This document shows positions 15,320 to 24,413 of a DNA stretch of 64,000 nucleotides, one piece after another; within the stretch, counting starts at the first letter, position 1; each line of letters opens with the position of its first letter. The notes under the pieces were generated by a model. That model searched no databases, was not told the DNA's origin, and was given only the letters and a program-made list of their open reading frames with translations. The stretch spans positions 62,001-126,000 of the forward strand of contig JABIWH010000057.1 of NCBI GenBank assembly GCA_018701215.1, given 5' to 3'. The DNA comes from Rhodospirillaceae bacterium (GTDB lineage Bacteria > Pseudomonadota > Alphaproteobacteria > GCA-2731375). A program made the translations under genes and the position numbers.

Positions 15320-16781
15320 ACTGATGGGGAACAACGTGAGCCAGTTGGCGGATAGGGAGATTACTGGACTGACGGCGGATAGCCGCCTGGTCGAGCCCGG
15401 CTATCTGTTCGCCGCCCTGCCCAGCAGCGTTGCCGACAGCGCGATGAACGGCGCCGATTTCGTGCCCGAGGCCATCCGCCGGGGTGCTGCCGCCCTGTTG
15501 GGGCCGCCCGGTCTGGCGGCAATGCTCGATATCGCCCCTGATCACGACATTGATGTACCGATCATTGAGGACGAAGAACCACGCCGCCGCCTCTCTCAAC
15601 TGGCGGCGCGCTTTTTTGCCGGCCAGCCCAAGACCATCGTGGCGGTAACCGGCACGTCGGGGAAAAGCTCGGTTGCCGATTTCGTGCGCCAGATCTGGAT
15701 CGCCATGGGCCGCTCGGGCGCCAGCCTGGGGACTTTGGGCGTGAACTCCGGGCCCGTACAGCGCAAACTGGCCCATACCACGCCGGACCCGGTCATCCTG
15801 CACGAGGCCTTGCGCGACCTGGCCGATGCCGGCGTGAACCATCTGGCGCTTGAAGCCTCCAGCCACGGCTTGGAGCAACGGCGCCTGGACTGGGTCAAGG
15901 TGTTGGTCGCGGCCTTCACCAATCTATCGCGCGACCATTTGGACTATCATGCGGATGCGGAAGCCTATTTGCAGGCCAAACTGCATCTGTTCAACGTGGT
16001 CATGGCGCCGGGCGGTACCGCCGTGCTGCCGGCGTCGTCTGATCTGACGGAACGTCTGCGCGATGTCTGCCGGGCACGGAAGCACAAAGTTTTGACCTTC
16101 GGCGCCGGTGGCGATGTTGATCTGCTGCGCCGCGAGATGGTTGGCCACGGGCAGCGACTGACCATTTCGGTCAAGAGCCGGCAAGCCGTATTGGATCTGC
16201 CGTTGATCGGCGCTTTCCAGGCGGAGAATGTCCTGTGCGCCATCGCCCTTGTGTTGGCCTGTGGTGAAGATCCTGACACCGTGTTGGCCGCCGCCGTGCA
16301 TCTGATCGGCGTGCCGGGGCGTTTGCAGACGGTTGCCGGCCCGGCCGACAAGGGCGGTGTCTTTGTCGATTACGCACATAAGCCCGAAGCCCTGCGCGCC
16401 GCCATCACCGCCCTGCGGCCCCATACCAAGGGGCAATTGGTCGTGGTCTTTGGCTGTGGCGGCGACCGGGACCGTGGCAAACGTCCTTTGATGGGCCGTA
16501 TCGCGGCTGATCTGGCCGATAAGGTGATCGTCACCGATGACAACCCGCGCGGTGAAATACCCGACGCGATCCGGGCTGAAATTCTGGCCGATTGCCCTGG
16601 CGGCATCGAGATTGGCGACCGTGGTCAGGCCATCGCCGCTGCCATCGGACCGCTGGGTCCCGACGACGTCCTGCTGATCGCCGGCAAGGGGCACGAAACG
16701 GGGCAAACCATCTCCGGCGTCACCCATCCGTTCGATGATGGGCAGGTTGCCGCGCGTATCTTGGCGGGGGGTGTTCCATGA
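15306..16781 (+). CDS. murE: UDP-N-acetylmuramoyl-L-alanyl-D-glutamate--2,6-diaminopimelate ligase
   Basis: A cytosolic Mur ligase of about 491 residues that adds meso-diaminopimelate to the UDP-MurNAc dipeptide. It shows the DSRLVEPGYLFAAL N-terminal UDP-binding part, ATP loop GTSGKSS near residue 116, HLALEASSHGLEQRR, and VFGCGGDRDRGKRPLM. The DNPR motif near residue 412 selects diaminopimelate over lysine. I chose TTG at 15306 because it gives MRLIELMG, has GGA a few bases upstream, and a start at ATG 15324 lacks a ribosome-binding site; the true start is one of these two. Confidence 0.94.
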   Translation: MRLIELMGNNVSQLADREITGLTADSRLVEPGYLFAALPSSVADSAMNGADFVPEAIRRGAAALLGPPGLAAMLDIAPDHDIDVPIIEDEEPRRRLSQLAARFFAGQPKTIVAVTGTSGKSSVADFVRQIWIAMGRSGASLGTLGVNSGPVQRKLAHTTPDPVILHEALRDLADAGVNHLALEASSHGLEQRRLDWVKVLVAAFTNLSRDHLDYHADAEAYLQAKLHLFNVVMAPGGTAVLPASSDLTERLRDVCRARKHKVLTFGAGGDVDLLRREMVGHGQRLTISVKSRQAVLDLPLIGAFQAENVLCAIALVLACGEDPDTVLAAAVHLIGVPGRLQTVAGPADKGGVFVDYAHKPEALRAAITALRPHTKGQLVVVFGCGGDRDRGKRPLMGRIAADLADKVIVTDDNPRGEIPDAIRAEILADCPGGIEIGDRGQAIAAAIGPLGPDDVLLIAGKGHETGQTISGVTHPFDDGQVAARILAGGVP

Positions 16782-18202
16782 CCGCCGCCGCTCTTTGGCA
16801 AGCGGCCGAGGTCGCCGCCGCCTGCAATGGCCAATGCAATAGCGACTGGCAGGCCGGCGGCGTCTCCATCGACAGCCGCACGGTCCAGGCCGGTGATCTG
16901 TTCGTGGCGATCCAGGGACCAAACTTTGACGGCCATGGCTTTGTTGCCGAAGCCTTGGCCCGTGGTGCCGCCGCGGCAATGGTCAGCCAAGAGATTGCTG
17001 GCCTGGAGCCGGACGCGCCTTTGTTGCGGGTTGGCGATACCCTAGCCGGGTTGGAAGCCCTGGGCCGGGCCGCGCGGCAACGGTGCAGCGCACGCATAGC
17101 CGCGGTAACGGGCAGTGTCGGCAAGACCGGCACCAAGCAGGCGCTATATCAGGCCCTGGCCCGAAGCGCGCCGACCCATGCCTCGATAGGGAATCTGAAC
17201 AATCATTGGGGCGCGCCTCTAAGTCTGGCGCGGATGCCCGTCGACAGCCGCTATGGGGTTTTTGAACTGGGCATGAACCATGCCGGCGAGATCGCGCCGT
17301 TGAGCCGCATGGTCCGCCCGCATGTGGCGATCATCACCAATGTGGAGCCGGTGCATCTGGAATTCTTCTCCTCGTTGAGCCAGATAGCCGATGCCAAGGC
17401 GGAAATTTTTGACGGATTGCAGCCGGGCGGTGTGGCGATCCTGAACCGCGACAATGCCCACTATGATCATTTGGCGCGGGCGGCCGAGGCAGCCGGCGTC
17501 GGCCGTGTCATTTCTTTTGGCGCCCACAAGGATGCCCAGGCGCGCTTGATCGGCCTGGCCCAGCACGCCACCTGCAACTGTATTTCCGCTGATATCGATG
17601 GTCAGGCCGTAACCTATAAAGTTGGTGCGCCGGGCCGCCATTGGGCCATCAACAGCCTTGCCGTTCTCGCCGCCGTGCGGGCCCTGGATGCTGACCTGGG
17701 GTTGGCTGCCCTGGCCATGGCCGAGGTGGCCGCGCCCAAGGGGCGCGGCGAGCGCCATCGCATCGCCTTCAATGACGGGGAATTGTTGCTCATTGATGAA
17801 AGTTACAACGCTTCGCCCATTGCCATGGTGGCGGCAATTGAAACCCTGGGCGCGGTAGCGGTCGAGGCGCCGGGCCGGCGTATTGCCGTATTGGGGGATA
17901 TGTTGGAACTGGGTGAAACCTCGCCGGCGTTGCATGCCGCCCTGGCGCCGGCGCTGGTCGATGCCGGGGTCGACCAGGTCTTTGCCTGTGGCCCGCAGAT
18001 GGCGCAACTGTTCGATGCCCTGCCCAAACATATGCGCGCTGCCCACGCGGCGACGTCAAAAACATTGCTGGCGAAAGTCATGACCAGCATCCGGCCCGGC
18101 GATACCGTGCTGGTCAAGGGTTCTCTGGGGCTGAACATGGCACCCATCGTACAGGCCTTGCGGGCCTTGGACGATGTTGATCCAACAGCGGTCAGCGGAT
18201 AG
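16778..18202 (+). CDS. murF: UDP-N-acetylmuramoyl-tripeptide--D-alanyl-D-alanine ligase
   Basis: A 474-residue Mur ligase adding D-Ala-D-Ala, made by Ddl, to the UDP-MurNAc tripeptide. Motifs seen are GVSIDSRTVQAGDLFVAI near residue 28, ATP loop VTGSVGKTGTK near 109, GNLNNHWGAPLSLARMP, FELGMNHAGEI, VEPVHLEFF, and LLIDESYNASPIAM. Length is standard. It overlaps murE by 4 bases and is followed 10 bases later by mraY. Confidence 0.95.
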   Translation: MTAAALWQAAEVAAACNGQCNSDWQAGGVSIDSRTVQAGDLFVAIQGPNFDGHGFVAEALARGAAAAMVSQEIAGLEPDAPLLRVGDTLAGLEALGRAARQRCSARIAAVTGSVGKTGTKQALYQALARSAPTHASIGNLNNHWGAPLSLARMPVDSRYGVFELGMNHAGEIAPLSRMVRPHVAIITNVEPVHLEFFSSLSQIADAKAEIFDGLQPGGVAILNRDNAHYDHLARAAEAAGVGRVISFGAHKDAQARLIGLAQHATCNCISADIDGQAVTYKVGAPGRHWAINSLAVLAAVRALDADLGLAALAMAEVAAPKGRGERHRIAFNDGELLLIDESYNASPIAMVAAIETLGAVAVEAPGRRIAVLGDMLELGETSPALHAALAPALVDAGVDQVFACGPQMAQLFDALPKHMRAAHAATSKTLLAKVMTSIRPGDTVLVKGSLGLNMAPIVQALRALDDVDPTAVSG

Positions 18203-18212
18203 GGGGCGGGCG

Positions 18213-19301
18213 ATGCTTTTCAACCTGCTCTATCCCCTGGCTGAAGATTTTCGGATTTTCAATCTATTCCGCTATCTGACCTTCCGCACCGGGGCGGCGG
18301 TGATGACCGCATTGATCATCAGCTTTATTCTGGGCCCACCCTTGATCCGCTGGCTGCGCAGCAAGCAGGGCAAGGGGCAGCCGATCCGCGATGACGGGCC
18401 GGCGCGTCATATCGTGGCCAAACAGGGGACGCCCACCATGGGCGGTTTCCTGATCCTTCTGGCGCTGTCCGTGTCTACCCTGTTGTGGGCCGATCTGAGC
18501 AACCGTTTCGTCTGGGCGGTGTTGCTGGTCACCGCCGGTTTCGGTCTGATTGGCTTCGCCGACGACTATCTGAAAGTGACCCAGGCCAATGTGCGTGGCC
18601 TGCCCGGTAAGCTGAAACTGGTGCTGGAGCTGATTGTCGCCGTGCTCGCCACCATCTGGATCATGTCATTTCAACCCGCCGCCTTGTCTAGCCATCTTGC
18701 CGTGCCTTTTGTCAAAGGTCTGCTGTTTGATCTGGGCCTGTTTTTCATTCCTTTCGCGGCATTGGTCATGGTCGGTTCTTCCAATGCGGTCAACCTGACC
18801 GATGGCCTGGATGGCCTGGCCATCGGGCCGTTGATTATCGCCGCCTCCGCTTTCGCCCTGATCGCCTATCTGACCGGTAATGTGATCTTCGGCTCGTACC
18901 TGCAATTGCACACCGTGCCGGGCGCCGGTGAACTGGCGGTTTATTGCGGCGCTCTGGTGGGGGCTGGACTTGGCTTTCTGTGGTTCAACGCGCCGCCGGC
19001 CATGGTCTTCATGGGGGATACCGGCAGCCTGTCCCTGGGCGGTGGCCTGGGTGCCGTCGCCGTGGTGACCAAGAACGAATTCGTCCTGGCCATCATCGGC
19101 GGCCTGTTCGTGCTGGAGACGGTATCGGTGATCGTACAGGTTGCATCATTCAAGATGACCGGCCGCCGGGTTTTCCGCATGGCGCCACTGCATCACCATT
19201 ACGAGCAAAAAGGTTGGGCGGAGCCGACCATCGTCATTCGGTTCTGGATCATCGCTGTTATCTTGGCGCTGGTCGGCCTGGCCACATTGAAGCTGCGTTG
19301 A
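18213..19301 (+). CDS. mraY: Phospho-N-acetylmuramoyl-pentapeptide transferase MraY
   Basis: A 362-residue polytopic membrane enzyme (about ten helices) that transfers phospho-MurNAc-pentapeptide to undecaprenyl phosphate, giving lipid I. Conserved parts are KQGTPTMGGFLIL, FADDYLKVT with the catalytic aspartates, NAVNLTDGLDGLAIG, and MVFMGDTGSLSLGG; HHHYEQKGW is the C-terminal substrate-site histidine motif. ATG at 18213 gives the usual MLFNLLYPL and has a G-rich ribosome-binding site; an open frame upstream lies inside murF and is not used. Confidence 0.96.
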   Translation: MLFNLLYPLAEDFRIFNLFRYLTFRTGAAVMTALIISFILGPPLIRWLRSKQGKGQPIRDDGPARHIVAKQGTPTMGGFLILLALSVSTLLWADLSNRFVWAVLLVTAGFGLIGFADDYLKVTQANVRGLPGKLKLVLELIVAVLATIWIMSFQPAALSSHLAVPFVKGLLFDLGLFFIPFAALVMVGSSNAVNLTDGLDGLAIGPLIIAASAFALIAYLTGNVIFGSYLQLHTVPGAGELAVYCGALVGAGLGFLWFNAPPAMVFMGDTGSLSLGGGLGAVAVVTKNEFVLAIIGGLFVLETVSVIVQVASFKMTGRRVFRMAPLHHHYEQKGWAEPTIVIRFWIIAVILALVGLATLKLR

Positions 19302-19304
19302 ACG

Positions 19305-20720
19305 ATGATCGTGATAGACACATATCGCAACAAAGCCGTGGCCGTATACGGCCTGGGCCGAACCGGGCTATCGGCGGCCCGGGCTCTGGTCGCGGGCGGC
19401 GCGCGCGTTCTGGTTTGGGATGACGATCCGAACCGGCGGCGGGATGCGGTAGCACTTGGCGCCGAGGCAGCCGCACCCTCGCCCCAGGCCTGGGCCGGCA
19501 TCGCGGCCCTGATCCTAAGTCCCGGCGTGCCCTTGACCCATCCGAAACCGCACATGGTGGTTGGCCTGGCGGAGCGTCTTGGCGCCGAGGTTCTGGGCGA
19601 TGTTGAATTATTTGCCCGGACCCGCCCGGTGGCGGCAGTGGCGGCGATAACCGGTACCAACGGTAAATCCACCACGACCTCGTTGCTGCGGCATATTTTG
19701 ACGACAGCGGGCCGGGCGGTGCAGGCCGGCGCCAATCTGGGGCTGCCCGTGCTGGATTTTGATAATCTCGATGCGGCGGGAACCTATGTTCTGGAACTGT
19801 CCTCATATCAGATCGACCTGACCATGGGGCTGCGGCCCCAGGTGGTGGCGCTGTTGAATATCAGTCCCGATCACCTGGACCGCCATGGCGGCATGGACGG
19901 CTACATCACCGCCAAGCGCCGTTTGTTGCAGATGGCCGATGCTAAAGCCGTTCTGGTACTGGGCAGCGACGATGAATGGTCAGCCCGGATCTGCCAGGAC
20001 ATGCGGGCGGCGGGCCGCAGGGTGGTGGAAATAGCTATCGGTCGCGAAATCAACGACGGTCTTTCTGTCCGCGACGGTCAACTATACCGTGCCGCTGGCG
20101 CCCGGCCGGTTGCCGATCTGAATGGCATCGAGACCTTGCGCGGCGCTCATAACTGGCAGAATGCCGCCGTGGCCTTCGCCATGGCCGAGGCCCTGGGCCT
20201 GACCCCTGTGCAGATTATCCCCGCTCTGCGCACATATCCCGGTCTGCCGCACCGCATGGAAGTGGCGGCGCGCCAGGGCAATATTTTGTTCGTCAATGAT
20301 TCCAAGGCAACCAATGCCGAGGCCGCCGCCCATGCCCTGGCGGCTTACGAGAATATTTTCTGGATTGCCGGCGGCATCGCCAAACAGGGTGGCATCGACA
20401 CCCTGGCGCCGTCTTTCCCGAATATCACCAAGGCCTTTCTAATCGGAGAGGCGGCTTTAAGTTTCGCCGAAAAACTCGGCAACGGACTGGAGCACGAAAT
20501 ATCCGGCGACCTGGCCACGGCCGTGCGGGCGGCCCATGCCTGCGCCGTGGCGGCGCGCGGCGGCATTGTCCTGTTATCACCGGCCTGTGCCAGTTTTGAC
20601 CAATTCACCTCTTTCGAGGCCCGCGGCGATCAGTTCCGCGCCCTGGCTCAGGACATCGTTGGCGACGGCGACAATGGCGACAATGGCGTGCGGCGCCGCG
20701 CGGTGGGAGGGCTCGGATGA
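19305..20720 (+). CDS. murD: UDP-N-acetylmuramoyl-L-alanine--D-glutamate ligase
   Basis: A 471-residue Mur ligase that adds D-glutamate to UDP-MurNAc-L-Ala. It has AVYGLGRTGLSAARAL at residue 12, the ATP loop ITGTNGKSTTTSLL near residue 118, LELSSYQID, LNISPDHLDRHG, FVNDSKATNAEA and LLSPACASFDQF near the end. A short GDGDNGDNG tract at the C-terminus comes from a 9-base tandem duplication in a tolerated tail. Three bases separate it from mraY and it overlaps ftsW by 4. Confidence 0.96.
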   Translation: MIVIDTYRNKAVAVYGLGRTGLSAARALVAGGARVLVWDDDPNRRRDAVALGAEAAAPSPQAWAGIAALILSPGVPLTHPKPHMVVGLAERLGAEVLGDVELFARTRPVAAVAAITGTNGKSTTTSLLRHILTTAGRAVQAGANLGLPVLDFDNLDAAGTYVLELSSYQIDLTMGLRPQVVALLNISPDHLDRHGGMDGYITAKRRLLQMADAKAVLVLGSDDEWSARICQDMRAAGRRVVEIAIGREINDGLSVRDGQLYRAAGARPVADLNGIETLRGAHNWQNAAVAFAMAEALGLTPVQIIPALRTYPGLPHRMEVAARQGNILFVNDSKATNAEAAAHALAAYENIFWIAGGIAKQGGIDTLAPSFPNITKAFLIGEAALSFAEKLGNGLEHEISGDLATAVRAAHACAVAARGGIVLLSPACASFDQFTSFEARGDQFRALAQDIVGDGDNGDNGVRRRAVGGLG

Positions 20721-21841
20721 TCTCCTTTGCGCGCACCGATACCTCTATTGTTGGCCGCTGGTGGTGGACCGTGGATCGCTGGACCTTGCTGGCGGTGACC
20801 TTGTTGATTGCCATCGGCACCCTGTTGACCCTGGCCGCCAGCCCGGCCGTGGCCGAACGGTTGCAACTGCAAAGCCAGCATTTTGTCCTGCGTCAGGCGG
20901 TCTTTTTGCCCCTGGCGGTGAGCGTGATGTTCGTGGTCTCGTTGATGAGCCCGCGCGGCGTGCGGCGCATTTCGGTTGTGGGCTTCGCCGTCAGCCTGTT
21001 GCTGGTGTTGGCGACGCTGTTTCTGGGGCCGGAGATCAAGGGCGCGACCCGCTGGTTGCAATTCGCCGGTCTGTCCATTCAACCATCGGAATTCGTTAAG
21101 CCCTGCTTTGCCGTGGTTGCCGCCTGGATGCTGGCCGAACAACGCCGGCGCGAAGGGGTGCCGGGCGGTTTGATCTGTTGCGCGCTGTTCGCCCTGGTGG
21201 CCTGGCTGCTGATTTTGCAGCCCGACTTCGGCATGACGGCGGTGGTCGCCGTGGTCTGGTTCGGGCAATGCTTTATCGCCGGGCTGTCCATTGCCTGGGT
21301 TGCCGCCTTGTTCGGCCTGGGCCTGGTTGGTGCCGTTGCGGCCTATGCCACCATTCCCCATGTGGCCAGCCGCATCGACCGCTTTATCAATCCCGCCAGC
21401 GGCGACTCCTATCAGATCGACCGGGCCATGGATGCCTTTGGCCAAGGCGGTCTGCTGGGCCGGGGCCCGGGCGAAGGCATGGTCAAAAGGGTGTTGCCCG
21501 ACGCCCATACGGACTTCATTTTCTCGGTCGCGGGCGAAGAATTCGGCCTGATCGCCTGCTTGATAATCGTTGCCTTGTTCGGCTTCATCACCCTGCGTGG
21601 CTTTGCCCGCCTGCTGCGCGAAGACGATCTGTTCGTGCTGTTGGCCGCCGCCGGTCTGTTGACCCAGTTTGGCCTGCAAGCGGTGATCAACATTGGCGTC
21701 AACTTGAACCTGCTGCCCACCAAGGGCATGACCTTGCCGTTCATTTCCTACGGCGGTTCCTCCATGTTGGCCTTGGCCCTGGCCATGGGCATGGTCCTGG
21801 CCCTGACCCGGCGCCGGCCCAATCTGGGAGGCATGCCATGA
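20717..21841 (+). CDS. ftsW: Septal peptidoglycan glycosyltransferase FtsW (SEDS family)
   Basis: A 374-residue, ten-helix SEDS protein that polymerises lipid II at the septum with FtsI. Family segments are LGPEIKGATRWLQFAGLSIQPSEFVKP around residues 97-122, ILQPDFGMTAVV, DSYQIDRAMDAFGQGGLLGRGPGEG and FISYGGSSMLALALAMG. The order murD-ftsW-murG supports FtsW rather than RodA. It overlaps murD and murG by 4 bases each. Confidence 0.96.
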   Translation: MISFARTDTSIVGRWWWTVDRWTLLAVTLLIAIGTLLTLAASPAVAERLQLQSQHFVLRQAVFLPLAVSVMFVVSLMSPRGVRRISVVGFAVSLLLVLATLFLGPEIKGATRWLQFAGLSIQPSEFVKPCFAVVAAWMLAEQRRREGVPGGLICCALFALVAWLLILQPDFGMTAVVAVVWFGQCFIAGLSIAWVAALFGLGLVGAVAAYATIPHVASRIDRFINPASGDSYQIDRAMDAFGQGGLLGRGPGEGMVKRVLPDAHTDFIFSVAGEEFGLIACLIIVALFGFITLRGFARLLREDDLFVLLAAAGLLTQFGLQAVINIGVNLNLLPTKGMTLPFISYGGSSMLALALAMGMVLALTRRRPNLGGMP

Positions 21842-23001
21842 AGCCGACCGGTGGGGGCATTATGTTGGCGGCGGGCGGTACCGGCGGGCATGTTTTCCCG
21901 GCGCAAGCGCTGGCGGCGGAATTGGACCGGCGCGGGCGCGTGGTGGATATCGTCACCGATAACCGGGGCCAAGACTTCTCGGGTGATTTCTCCGATGATT
22001 TCTCCGATGATTTCTCTGGCCGCTTTCCAGGTCAGACCATTCACCATGTGGCCTCCGCCACGCTGTCGGGGCGCGGTCTGTTGGGCAAGCTGGCGGCGAT
22101 GATCAACATCGCGCTTGGTACCATTCAGGCCCGGCGCCTGATCCGCCAGGTTGGTCCGGCGGCGGTGGTCGGCTTTGGCGGCTATCCGTCCCTGCCTACC
22201 ATGCTGGCGGCGATTACCCTGTCCGTGCCGCGTGCGATCCATGAACAGAACGCCGTGCTGGGCCGAGTTAACCGCCTGCTGGCCCGCCGGGTTGACGCCA
22301 TCGCGACCTCGTTTCCCGTTACCAAGGGCCTGCCGCCGTCCAAGGGTCAGCCGAAATTGGTGACCGGCAATCCGGTGCGCGACGATATCATTGCCCTGGC
22401 TGACCAGCCTTACACGGCGGCGGCGCCTGATGGGCCGTTCCAAATCCTGATCTTTGGCGGCAGTCAGGGCGCCCGCCGTTTTTCCGAAGTGATCCCCCAG
22501 GCTCTGCTGGCGCTGGCGCCTGAACTGCGCCGGCGCCTGTCCGTGGTGCAGCAATGCCGGGCAGAGGACCTTGACGCCGTGCGGCAGATCTATGGCCAGG
22601 CGAATATTCAGGCCGAGACGGCGACGTTCTTCACCGATATGCCGGCCCGGCTGGCAGCGGCCCATCTGGTCATCGCGCGCAGTGGTGCTGGCACGGTCAG
22701 CGAACTGGCCATGGTGGGCCGGCCCAGTGTGCTGGTGCCCTACGCCTATGCCACCGACGATCACCAAAGCCGCAATGCCGAAGTTTTGAGCTCCGCCGGC
22801 GGTGCCTGGCTGCTGCCCGAGGCTGAGTTGGACGTGCCCGTCCTATCAGGGCACCTGGCCAAGCTGATGACCGACCCGGATATGCTGCGCGATGCCGCCA
22901 AGGCCGCGCACGGTCGGGCGCAGCCAAATGCCGCCGCGCAGCTGGCGGAATTGGTCCTGACATTGGCGGCGGGCGAATTATCCGGGAGGGCCGCCGCATG
23001 A
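21838..23001 (+). CDS. murG: Lipid II synthase MurG (GlcNAc transferase)
   Basis: A 387-residue GT28 glycosyltransferase adding GlcNAc to lipid I at the inner membrane face. N-terminal LAAGGTGGHVFPAQALA, FGGYPSLPTMLAA, IHEQNAVLGRVNRLLARRVD, LIFGGSQGARRFSEVIP, ARSGAGTVSELAMVGRPSVLVPY and DDHQSRNAEVL are all present. It is longer than usual because of an acidic insertion of four DFS(G/D) units after VTDNRGQ (nucleotides 21973-22020). ATG at 21838 overlaps the ftsW stop; a longer open frame upstream runs inside ftsW and is not coding in this frame. Confidence 0.95.
   Translation: MKPTGGGIMLAAGGTGGHVFPAQALAAELDRRGRVVDIVTDNRGQDFSGDFSDDFSDDFSGRFPGQTIHHVASATLSGRGLLGKLAAMINIALGTIQARRLIRQVGPAAVVGFGGYPSLPTMLAAITLSVPRAIHEQNAVLGRVNRLLARRVDAIATSFPVTKGLPPSKGQPKLVTGNPVRDDIIALADQPYTAAAPDGPFQILIFGGSQGARRFSEVIPQALLALAPELRRRLSVVQQCRAEDLDAVRQIYGQANIQAETATFFTDMPARLAAAHLVIARSGAGTVSELAMVGRPSVLVPYAYATDDHQSRNAEVLSSAGGAWLLPEAELDVPVLSGHLAKLMTDPDMLRDAAKAAHGRAQPNAAAQLAELVLTLAAGELSGRAAA
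21973..22020 (+). repeat. Four tandem 12-base units inside murG
   Basis: Four adjacent 12-base units (21973, 21985, 21997, 22009), each of the form GAYTTCTCNGRN, encode DFSG-DFSD-DFSD-DFSG. The middle two are identical. The insertion lies in the N-terminal domain after the first substrate-binding loops and keeps the reading frame. It looks like replication slippage in a tolerated surface loop. Confidence 0.85.
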
Positions 23002-24413
23002 GGGCGCTGCCACTGGATATCGGGGTTATTCATTTCGTCGGCATCGGCGGCATCGGCATGAGCGGTATTGCCGAGGTCATGCATAACCTGGGTTATAAGG
23101 TTCAGGGCAGCGATCAGGCCGAAGGTGCCAACGTGCTGCGTCTGCGCCGGCTGGGCATCGAGGCCAAGATCGGCCACAGCGGGGATAATCTGGGCGAGGC
23201 ACGGGTGGTGGTGATTTCATCCGCCGTGCAGCCGGACAATCCGGAGGTCGTGGCGGCGCGGGAGGCGATGATCCCCGTGGTCCGCCGGGCCGAGATGCTG
23301 GCCGAACTGATGCGCCTGAAATGGGCCATCGCGGTGGGCGGCACTCATGGCAAGACAACGACCACTTCCATGGTCGCGGCCATTCTGGATCAGGCTGAAT
23401 ATGACCCGACGGTGATCAACGGCGGCATCATCAATGCCTATGGCACCAACGCCCGTCTCGGCGCCGGTGAGTGGATGGTGGTGGAGGCGGATGAAAGCGA
23501 CGGCAGCTTTACCAAACTGCCCGCGACCATCGCCATTGTCACCAACATGGACCCCGAGCATCTGGATTTCTATGGAGATTTCGAGACCGAGCGCGCGGCC
23601 TTTCAAACCTTTATTGAAAACCTGCCCTTCTATGGCTCCGCCGTGATGTGCCAGGACCATCCAGAGGTTCAGGCCTTGATCGGGCGTATTTCCGACCGCC
23701 GCATCGTCACCTATGGCTTCAGTCCCCAGGCCGCCGTGCGCGCCATCGATCTTAGTGCCTCGCCCACGGGGATGCATTTCGATGTGGCCCTAACCGACCG
23801 GGTCAGCGATGAAACCAGGTTGCTGCAGGGATTTCATCTGCCCATGCATGGGGAGCACAATGTTCTGAACGCCCTGGCGGCAATCGCCGTCGGCCTGGAA
23901 ATGAAGATCGCCGATGACGTGCTGCTTTCGGCACTGGCCGGTTTTGCCGGGGTCAAGCGCCGCTTTACCCAGACTGGCGTGGCTAGCGGCGTCACGGTGA
24001 TAGATGATTATGGCCATCACCCGGTCGAGATTTCGGCGGTGCTGCACGCCGCCCGCGCGGCCTGCGAGGGTCGTATCATAGCCGTCGTGCAGCCGCATCG
24101 TTTCAGCCGCCTGCGTGATCTATTCGAGGATTTCTGCACCTGCTTCAACGATGCCGACGCGGTGATCGTGGCCGATGTGCATGCCGCCGGCGAAGACCCT
24201 ATCGAAGGTACTGACCGTGACGCCTTGATCCAAGGTTTGATGGCGCGTGGTCATCGCCGGGTATTGGCCCTGGATACGCCCGAGGATTTGCCCGCCCTGA
24301 TCGCGGCGGAAGCCGCAGCCGGCGACATGGTGGTCTGCCTGGGCGCGGGCAGTATCAGCGGTTGGGCCAATGCACTGCCGGAACAACTTGATGCTTTGGT
24401 CGGTGCCCCATGA
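22998..24413 (+). CDS. murC: UDP-N-acetylmuramate--L-alanine ligase
   Basis: A 471-residue Mur ligase catalysing addition of L-Ala to UDP-MurNAc, the first peptide step. Motifs: HFVGIGGIGMSGIAEV at residue 13, GSDQAEGAN, ATP loop GGTHGKTTTTSMVA near residue 114, VEADESDGSFTKLP, VTNMDPEHLDFYGDF, IDDYGHHPVEI and VVQPHRFSRLRDLF. Length is standard. It overlaps murG and murB by 4 bases each. Confidence 0.97.
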   Translation: MRALPLDIGVIHFVGIGGIGMSGIAEVMHNLGYKVQGSDQAEGANVLRLRRLGIEAKIGHSGDNLGEARVVVISSAVQPDNPEVVAAREAMIPVVRRAEMLAELMRLKWAIAVGGTHGKTTTTSMVAAILDQAEYDPTVINGGIINAYGTNARLGAGEWMVVEADESDGSFTKLPATIAIVTNMDPEHLDFYGDFETERAAFQTFIENLPFYGSAVMCQDHPEVQALIGRISDRRIVTYGFSPQAAVRAIDLSASPTGMHFDVALTDRVSDETRLLQGFHLPMHGEHNVLNALAAIAVGLEMKIADDVLLSALAGFAGVKRRFTQTGVASGVTVIDDYGHHPVEISAVLHAARAACEGRIIAVVQPHRFSRLRDLFEDFCTCFNDADAVIVADVHAAGEDPIEGTDRDALIQGLMARGHRRVLALDTPEDLPALIAAEAAAGDMVVCLGAGSISGWANALPEQLDALVGAP